Source: DASWJZ01 sp050728815 (GTDB lineage: Bacteria; Pseudomonadota; Alphaproteobacteria; Rhizobiales; Afifellaceae). From it: a stretch of 14,160 nucleotides of DNA. Both the position numbers and the translations under genes were made by a program. A model generated the notes under the pieces. The model searched no databases, was not told the DNA's origin, and saw only the letters and a list, made by a program, of their open reading frames with translations. Below are positions 13,423 through 14,160 of the stretch, piece after piece. The stretch is taken from the NCBI GenBank assembly GCA_050728815.1, contig JBOHKB010000349.1, positions 1 through 14,160 of the forward strand. The letters run 5' to 3'. Positions within the stretch are counted from its first letter, which is position 1, and each line of letters opens with the position of its first letter.

Positions 13423-13899
13423 ATGGCGGACAAGAAGCTCGGAATCGACAAGGAACTGATCCGCGAACTTGCGACGCTGCTCACGGAAACCGAGCTGACC
13501 GAGATCGAGATCGGGCGGGACGATTACCGCATCCGCGTCTCCCGCGCAGCGCCCGCCGCGCTGCAGGCGGTCCCGCCGCCGAAGGCGGACGGCGCTGAGG
13601 CGGAGAAGGCGACGCCGGCCCCGTCGCTTGCCGATCCGTCGCGTCATCCGGGCTGCGTGCCGTCGCCGATGGTGGGGACCGCCTACCGCGCGCCGGGGCC
13701 AGACGCGCGGCCGTTCGTCGAGGTCGGCGACCAGGTGCGGGTCGGCCAGACTATCCTGATCGTCGAGGCGATGAAGCACATGAACGAGGTTCCTGCGCCG
13801 CGCGCCGGCAAGGTCGTGGAAATCCTCGTGGAAGACGGCCAGCCGGTCGAGTTCGGCGAGCCGCTGATGATTATCGAGCAGGCGAATGAGCGCGCATAA
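13423..13899 (+). CDS. accB: Biotin carboxyl carrier protein of acetyl-CoA carboxylase
   Basis: Carries biotin between the carboxylase (AccC) and carboxyltransferase (AccAD) sites, making malonyl-CoA for fatty-acid synthesis. The 158-residue protein has the usual three parts: an N-terminal helical region (LGIDKELIRELATLLTETEL, then EIEIGRDDYRIRVSR), a Pro/Ala-rich linker (about 42-75), and a biotinyl domain from about 79 (PSPMVGTAYRAPGPDARPFV). Biotin would be attached to Lys118 in EAMKHMNEVPAP. The His after the biotinylated Lys differs from the more usual Met or Thr but should be harmless. It sits 2 nt after aroQ and 15 nt before accC, so all three are probably co-transcribed. Intact. Confidence 0.97.
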   Translation: MADKKLGIDKELIRELATLLTETELTEIEIGRDDYRIRVSRAAPAALQAVPPPKADGAEAEKATPAPSLADPSRHPGCVPSPMVGTAYRAPGPDARPFVEVGDQVRVGQTILIVEAMKHMNEVPAPRAGKVVEILVEDGQPVEFGEPLMIIEQANERA

Positions 13900-13914
13900 G
13901 CGGCACTCGCACCG

Positions 13915-14160
13915 ATGTTCTCCAAGGTCCTGATCGCCAATCGCGGCGAGATCGCGCTTAGGGTGCTCCGCGCATGCAAGGAGCTCGGCGTGAAGACCGT
14001 CGCCGTCCACTCCACCGCCGACGCCGACGCCATGCATGTCAGGCTCGCCGACGAAAGCGTCTGTATTGGACCGCCGGCAGCGTCGGAGAGCTACCTCAAC
14101 ATCCCGAGCATCGTGTCCGCCTGCGAGATCACCGGCGCCGACGCGGTTCATCCCGGCTAC
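13915..14160 (+). CDS. accC: Biotin carboxylase subunit of acetyl-CoA carboxylase, N-terminal part (runs off the window end)
   Basis: ATP-dependent carboxylation of the biotin on AccB with bicarbonate. Exactly 82 codons are present from ATG 13915 to the window end, with no stop. The N-terminal biotin carboxylase domain is unmistakable: MFSKVLIANRGEIALRVLRA, CKELGVKTVAVHSTADADAM, HVRLADESVCIGP, SYLNIPSIVSA and ADAVHPGY. The ATP-grasp region and catalytic residues lie beyond the window. It follows accB by 15 nt on the same strand. Confidence 0.97.
   Translation, partial: MFSKVLIANRGEIALRVLRACKELGVKTVAVHSTADADAMHVRLADESVCIGPPAASESYLNIPSIVSACEITGADAVHPGY

Overview
The window looks like chromosomal DNA of a GC-rich alphaproteobacterium, most likely a member of the Hyphomicrobiales. 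Three things point that way: the aroQ-accB-accC order, a single long B12-dependent ribonucleotide reductase (NrdJ), and palindromic repeats of the rhizobial kind both between genes and inside a coding linker. This placement is an inference; no rRNA or species marker is present.

Layout. Positions 1-1767 (minus) hold the D-xylose genes xylB and the start of xylA, joined by an ATGA overlap. Positions 1832-3972 (minus) hold another ATGA-coupled pair: an M20-family amidohydrolase followed by a PuuE-like polysaccharide-deacetylase-fold amidohydrolase. Positions 4018-5036 hold two convergent toxin-antitoxin (TA) loci, both damaged: a higA-type antitoxin with a stop at a probable tryptophan codon and only a tail of higB, and a dinJ-yafQ pair whose toxin carries a one-base frameshift. 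Positions 5103-6460 carry ccdA and an NTF2/SnoaL-like gene (both minus). Positions 6662-7527 carry a small basic protein gene, a 92-bp nested palindrome with covarying arms, a HicB antitoxin lacking its DNA-binding end, and a frameshifted second higA-type fragment. Positions 7509-8489 (minus) encode a DUF2971 protein in visibly AT-richer DNA. Positions 8493-12368 (minus) encode NrdJ, with two NrdR-box-like sites over a candidate promoter upstream. The 600-bp divergent gap ends at a promoter for the aroQ-accB-accC operon (12965 to the end; accC is cut by the window edge).

How it fits together. The flanks are ordinary metabolism: xylose entry, an uncharacterised C-N hydrolase pair, shikimate-pathway dehydroquinase, and the biotin carrier and carboxylase of fatty-acid synthesis. 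Between them, roughly 4018-8489 reads as an accessory zone. It holds remnants of four TA loci, in which no intact toxin gene can be seen and only one antitoxin (DinJ) looks whole, plus a DUF2971 gene of foreign composition. I see no clearly new multi-gene system. The features most worth checking are this TA graveyard with its exact lesions, the covarying double-hairpin repeat, the repeat-derived peptide in the NrdJ linker, the paired NrdR-like sites, and an M20 enzyme that appears to lack two metal ligands.
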